Source: Actinomycetes bacterium (GTDB lineage: Bacteria; Actinomycetota; Actinomycetes; Actinomycetales; Microbacteriaceae). Taken from it: a stretch of 8,937 nucleotides of DNA. A program made the position numbers and the translations under genes. Under the pieces are notes generated by a model. The model was not told the origin of the DNA, did no database searches, and worked only from the letters and a program-made list of their open reading frames with translations. Positions within the stretch are counted from its first letter, which is position 1; each line of letters starts with the position of its first letter. The stretch is from contig JAEWJG010000054.1 in assembly GCA_023386675.1 (NCBI GenBank), forward strand, positions 1 through 8,937. The letters run 5' to 3'. Of the stretch, positions 5,986 to 8,937 are shown in pieces.

Positions 5986-6049
5986 TCGAGGGGAGCCGTG
6001 GCTTGGAAATCTGTGGAGAAATCGCAGCGGTCGGAACCTGTGGACGACT

Positions 6050-7024
6050 TCAGCCGCGGGGTCGCAACCGCACCGTCGGCAGCTCCGGCGCCGGCAGCGG
6101 TGACCCGTCGTATCCGGCGACCGTGCCGAACCGGCCGTCCGCGTCGTCGCCGGCGATCACATCGCCCTGCCAGTCCGCTCGGAACGCGACGATCTCGTCG
6201 TGACTGCGCCCGATGAAGTTCCACCACATGACGATCTGCTCGCCGAGCGGCTCGCCTCCGAGGAGCACCACCCGCGCCGCCGACGAGGCGTGCAGTGCCA
6301 GCGTCGTGTGCCCGGGCGCGAGGTACGCCAGGTGCGAAACCGGCACCGTGACGTCGTCCACGGACACCGAGCCGGTGTCGACCAGCACCCCGTGCTCGAA
6401 CGACTCCTCCAGCGGCACCTCGATCGTCGCCCCGGCGGCCAGCACGATCTCCGCCCCGATCAACGGGGAGAACACGGTGGCGGAGGTCCCGCTCCCGGCC
6501 AGTGAACCGACGAACGTCCGCACCGTGGCCGCGCCGATTCGCGCGGCGACAGGTACGTGGTGCTCGAAGAACGGCGCCACATCCCGCGACGCCGACGGCA
6601 GTGCGACCCACAGCTGAACGCCGTGCAGCCGGGCCGTGCCGGGCGTCGAGACCTCGGAGTGGCTGATCCCGTGCCCCGCGGTCATGAGGTTGAGCTCGCC
6701 CGGGCGCACGAGGGCATGACTGCCGACGCTGTCGCGGTGGTCGATCTCCCCCTCGAAGAGCCAGCTCACGGTCTGCAGGCCGGTGTGCGGATGCGGCGGG
6801 ACGCGCATCCCGCCCGTGGCCGACACGTCGTCCGGGCCGTAGTGGTCGACGAAGCACCAGCCGCCGATGAGCGAACGCCGGCGCTGCGGAAGGGTGCGCC
6901 GGACGGTCATCGCGCGCGGACCGCCGAGCGGCACATCCCGCGGCTCGAGGATCTCGACCCTGGCGTCCTCCAGCACAGTCGTGTCCGCCACGACTTCGGC
7001 CGGATCCCGCTCGAGGTTGCTCAC
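6050..7024 (-). CDS. Pirin family protein (cupin metalloprotein)
   Basis: A two-cupin pirin of about 324 residues. Counting from GTG 7027, the N-terminal cupin holds the four iron-binding residues of the family: H79 and H81 in VPPHPHTGLQT, and H123 and E125 in AGHGISHSE. Other hallmarks are VRRTLPQRRRSLIGGWCFVDHYGP (42-65) and the C-terminal MWWNFIGRSHDEI (267-279). The C-terminal cupin (about 185-260) lacks an obvious metal set, as usual. Some bacterial pirins have quercetinase activity and others interact with metabolic enzymes; the role here is open. Two GTG codons stand in tandem at 7027 and 7024. TAGGAT at 7036-7031 would put the first transcribed base exactly on 7024, so that start is preferred. 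It is divergent from the lipoprotein gene. Confidence 0.93.
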   Translation of the reverse strand: MSNLERDPAEVVADTTVLEDARVEILEPRDVPLGGPRAMTVRRTLPQRRRSLIGGWCFVDHYGPDDVSATGGMRVPPHPHTGLQTVSWLFEGEIDHRDSVGSHALVRPGELNLMTAGHGISHSEVSTPGTARLHGVQLWVALPSASRDVAPFFEHHVPVAARIGAATVRTFVGSLAGSGTSATVFSPLIGAEIVLAAGATIEVPLEESFEHGVLVDTGSVSVDDVTVPVSHLAYLAPGHTTLALHASSAARVVLLGGEPLGEQIVMWWNFIGRSHDEIVAFRADWQGDVIAGDDADGRFGTVAGYDGSPLPAPELPTVRLRPRG

Positions 7025-7030
7025 CACGGC

Positions 7031-7036
7031 ATCCTA
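7031..7036 (-). promoter_or_regulatory. -10 box for a leaderless pirin message
   Basis: TAGGAT on the minus strand (7036-7031) lies six bases from 7024, the second of two tandem GTG codons. No Shine-Dalgarno is visible before the start and no convincing -35 exists, both common for leaderless actinobacterial genes. A short palindrome GCGT-N3-ACGC (7038-7048) lies just upstream and could bind a regulator. Confidence 0.5.
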
Positions 7037-7068
7037 GGCGTCGTACGCGGATCCACAGCGGGGCTTCC

Positions 7069-7074
7069 TAGAAT
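7069..7074 (+). promoter_or_regulatory. -10 box for a leaderless lipoprotein message
   Basis: TAGAAT (7069-7074) is a near-consensus -10. With the normal six-base gap, transcription starts at 7081, the G of the GTG start codon, and no Shine-Dalgarno precedes that codon. A -35 is not evident. Confidence 0.6.
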
Positions 7075-7080
7075 GGTCCC

Positions 7081-7503
7081 GTGCCCCGGACCGCCACCCG
7101 CCTCCTCCCCGCCATCGCCGCGGTCGCAGCCGTGGCGGCGCTCGCCGGATGCACCGGCTCCCCGAGCCGCCCGCTGGAGGACTACGCGGGCGAGCCGAAG
7201 GGGGTGCAGCCGCCGGCGAGCAGTGCGGGAGGCGCATCCTGGGCCGTCTGGCTGGAGGACGGCGACCAGCTCGCGATCGTCCTCTACGGCAGCTCGACGT
7301 GCCCGCCGAAGGTCCAGAACGACACCGCCACCGGCCACACCCAGATCACGGCGACCCTCGCCCCGGCTCCTGGCGGGATCTGCACCCGCGACTTCGTGCC
7401 CCACACCACCGTCTTCGGCACGCCCGCCCGCATCACGAAGACCGGCCAGGTGAAGGTCCTCCTGCCCGACACGACGCTCACCCTGCCCGCCCGACAGGGC
7501 TGA
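7081..7503 (+). CDS. Putative lipoprotein, function unknown
   Basis: A 140-residue secreted protein. The N-terminus has two Arg (positions 3 and 7), a hydrophobic core (LLPAIAAVAAVAALAGC) and a lipobox L21-A-G-C24, so it should be lipid-anchored on the outer face of the membrane after signal peptidase II cleavage. The mature part is short, Pro/Thr-rich near the anchor, then likely beta-sheet (SWAVWLEDGDQLAIVLYG). It contains only two more cysteines, C74 (SSTCPP) and C101 (GICTRD), well placed for a disulfide. I recognise no enzymatic motif or named domain. GTG at 7081 is the start because the signal peptide begins there and a -10 box predicts transcription from that base. It is divergent from the pirin gene; no functional link is evident. 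Confidence 0.8.
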   Translation: MPRTATRLLPAIAAVAAVAALAGCTGSPSRPLEDYAGEPKGVQPPASSAGGASWAVWLEDGDQLAIVLYGSSTCPPKVQNDTATGHTQITATLAPAPGGICTRDFVPHTTVFGTPARITKTGQVKVLLPDTTLTLPARQG

Positions 7504-7519
7504 GGCGGGGCGATCCGCC
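7504..7519 (+). terminator. Weak hairpin after the lipoprotein gene
   Basis: GGCGG (7504-7508), loop GGCGAT, CCGCC (7515-7519) form a 5-bp GC stem immediately after the stop codon. There is no U-tract, so termination is only plausible. The remaining 7520-7581 shows no gene I can support. Confidence 0.3.
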
Positions 7520-7581
7520 CACCCTCGGCAGCCGCGTCACGCCCACGGCGAACAGGGCCACGAAGGCGGGGGAGCGGTGGT

Positions 7582-7629
7582 TACTCTCTTTGTATCGACG
7601 CCGAACCTGCAACGGTGTCGTATGAGGAG
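7582..7629 (+). promoter_or_regulatory. clpC leader: candidate -10 and Shine-Dalgarno
   Basis: TACTCT (7582-7587), inside GGTTACTCT, is the best -10 candidate and would give a leader of about 40 nt. AGGAG (7625-7629) is a good Shine-Dalgarno 5 nt from ATG 7635. Actinobacterial clpC genes are often activated by ClgR; I could not identify a convincing ClgR palindrome here, nor a HspR repeat. Confidence 0.35.
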
Positions 7630-7634
7630 TAGAC

Positions 7635-8937
7635 ATGTTCGAGAGATTCACCGACCGCGCCCGCCGTGTCGTCGTCCTGGCCCAGGAAGAGGCCAAGATG
7701 CTCAACCACAACTACATCGGGACGGAGCACATCCTGCTCGGCCTGATCCACGAGGGCGAGGGCGTCGCCGCCAAGGCCCTCGAGTCGCTCGGCATCTCGC
7801 TCGACGCCGTGCGCGAGCAGGTGCAGGACATCATCGGCCAGGGCCAGCAGCAGCCGACCGGCCACATCCCGTACACCCCGCGCGCCAAGAAGGTGCTCGA
7901 GCTCAGCCTCCGCGAGGCGCTGCAGCTCGGCCACAACTACATCGGCACCGAGCACATCCTGCTCGGCCTGATCCGCGAGGGCGAGGGCGTCGCCGCCCAG
8001 GTGCTCGTGAAGCTCGGCGCCGACCTCAACCGCGTCCGCCAGCAGGTCATCCAGCTCCTCTCGGGATACCAGGGCAAGGAGCAGGTGCAGGTCGGCGGCA
8101 ACGATCAGAACACCGCGCAGGCCGGTAGCCAGATCCTCGACCAGTTCGGCCGCAACCTCACGCAGGCCGCGCGCGACAACAAGCTCGACCCGGTGATCGG
8201 GCGCGAGAAGGAGATCGAGCGCGTCATGCAGATCCTGTCGCGCCGGTCCAAGAACAACCCCGTGCTGATCGGCGAGCCCGGCGTCGGCAAGACCGCCGTC
8301 GTCGAGGGCCTGGCCCAGGCGATCGTCCGCGGCGACGTGCCGGAGACGCTGAAGGACAAGCAGCTCTACACACTCGACCTCGGCTCCCTCATCGCCGGGT
8401 CCCGCTACCGCGGCGACTTCGAGGAGCGTCTGAAGAAAGTCACCAAGGAGATCCGCACCCGCGGCGACATCATCACCTTCATCGACGAGATCCACACGCT
8501 CGTCGGCGCGGGTGCCGCAGAGGGCGCGATCGACGCGGCCAGCATCCTGAAGCCGCTGCTGGCCCGCGGCGAGCTGCAGACCATCGGCGCGACCACGCTC
8601 GACGAGTACCGCAAGCACTTCGAGAAGGATGCGGCCCTCGAGCGCCGCTTCCAGCCCATCCAGGTGGCCGAGCCGTCGCTGCCCCACGCGATCAACATCC
8701 TCAAGGGGCTGCGCGACCGCTACGAGGCGCACCACAAGGTGTCCATCACCGACGGCGCGATCGTCGCGGCGGCGAACCTGGCCGACCGCTACATCCAGGA
8801 CCGCTTCCTCCCGGACAAGGCCATCGACCTGATCGACGAGGCCGGCGCCCGTCTGCGCCTCTCGATCCTCTCGGCCCCGCCGGAGCTGCGCGAGTTCGAC
8901 GACAAGATCGCCGCCGTGCGCTCCCAGAAGGAGGCCG
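7635..8937 (+). CDS. clpC: ClpC, ATP-dependent Clp protease ATPase subunit (3' end outside window)
   Basis: Hsp100-family AAA+ unfoldase that feeds substrates into the ClpP peptidase in the cytosol. 434 codons are visible; family members run to about 820-850, so roughly half is missing at the window edge. Start ATG 7635 follows AGGAG by 5 nt and gives the canonical MFERFTDRARRVVVLAQEEA. The Clp N-domain has two near-identical repeats (NYIGTEHILLGLI at 26-38 and 101-113). The first AAA+ module has Walker A GEPGVGKT (213-220), Walker B IITFIDE (279-285), the pore-loop region GSRYRGDFEERL (255-266) and arginine-finger ERRF (336-339). The middle domain is just beginning at the end (from about 412). 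Everything visible is intact. Regulated proteolysis, including turnover of labile proteins such as antitoxins, is its known role. Confidence 0.97.
   Translation, partial: MFERFTDRARRVVVLAQEEAKMLNHNYIGTEHILLGLIHEGEGVAAKALESLGISLDAVREQVQDIIGQGQQQPTGHIPYTPRAKKVLELSLREALQLGHNYIGTEHILLGLIREGEGVAAQVLVKLGADLNRVRQQVIQLLSGYQGKEQVQVGGNDQNTAQAGSQILDQFGRNLTQAARDNKLDPVIGREKEIERVMQILSRRSKNNPVLIGEPGVGKTAVVEGLAQAIVRGDVPETLKDKQLYTLDLGSLIAGSRYRGDFEERLKKVTKEIRTRGDIITFIDEIHTLVGAGAAEGAIDAASILKPLLARGELQTIGATTLDEYRKHFEKDAALERRFQPIQVAEPSLPHAINILKGLRDRYEAHHKVSITDGAIVAAANLADRYIQDRFLPDKAIDLIDEAGARLRLSILSAPPELREFDDKIAAVRSQKEA

Noticed and set aside
6012..6047. Two DnaA-box-like sites, TGTGGAGAA (6012-6020) and TGTGGACGA (6039-6047).
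   Set aside because: They are one and two mismatches from the TGTGGATAA consensus and there are only two. There is no AT-rich unwinding region and no dnaA or dnaN nearby.
5910..6857. A long reverse-strand reading frame that runs from inside the pirin gene into vapB, suggesting a 408-residue fusion.
   Set aside because: Its upstream part overlaps pirin in another frame and is Arg/Gly-rich with no family match. The real antitoxin begins at the RHH fold (5909), with its own promoter.
7478..7711. A 77-residue reverse-strand frame across the clpC leader.
   Set aside because: No ribosome site, no family resemblance, and it begins inside clpC coding sequence.
7581..8735. A 384-residue open frame antisense to clpC.
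   Set aside because: It mirrors the GC-rich codons of clpC, is full of Leu/Ala/Asp from the reverse of common codons, and has no recognisable domain. Clp motifs on the other strand are unambiguous.

Overview
The window is high-GC DNA with G/C-ending codons, dense gene packing, GTG starts and several -10 boxes placed right against start codons, as in leaderless actinobacterial transcripts. Gene content and order (DUF2520 gene, panC, lysS, cls, clpC) and protein wording (for example the LysRS segment HSPEFAMLEAYQAY) point to an actinobacterium, most likely Microbacteriaceae. That family call rests on recall of synteny and sequence, not on a search.

Layout. Positions 1-153 are the Pro/Ala/Thr-rich C-terminal tail of an upstream protein whose stop overlaps the next start (TGATG). 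A forward block follows: a Rossmann-fold/DUF2520 oxidoreductase-like protein (153-968), pantothenate synthetase panC (1008-1880, start moved downstream to fit the Shine-Dalgarno), lysyl-tRNA synthetase lysS (1923-3449) and a 57-residue single-pass membrane protein (3483-3656). After a terminator-like hairpin comes a two-HKD cardiolipin synthase (3741-5204). Converging on it is a reverse-strand VapBC toxin-antitoxin operon (antitoxin 5631-5909, toxin 5221-5634, ATGA overlap) with an operator-like cluster of TGCATGC elements over its promoter. Next, also reverse, is a pirin gene (6050-7024). It is divergent from a small lipoprotein gene (7081-7503); both appear leaderless from a shared 56-bp intergenic region. 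The window ends inside clpC (7635 onward, 434 codons visible).

How the genes fit together. The DUF2520 protein and PanC probably serve pantothenate/CoA synthesis together. LysRS supplies Lys-tRNA, cardiolipin synthase makes membrane phospholipid, and ClpC is the unfoldase of the ClpCP protease. ClpCP-type proteases commonly degrade antitoxins, but a link to this VapB is only inference. The least ordinary stretch is 5221-6049: an accessory toxin-antitoxin pair between core genes, bordered by a short opposite-strand sequence that matches the pirin C-terminus in frame with mostly synonymous differences. This may be a scar of rearrangement. I did not find a clearly new multi-gene system. There are no tRNA or rRNA genes, CRISPR arrays or insertion sequences that I can support.
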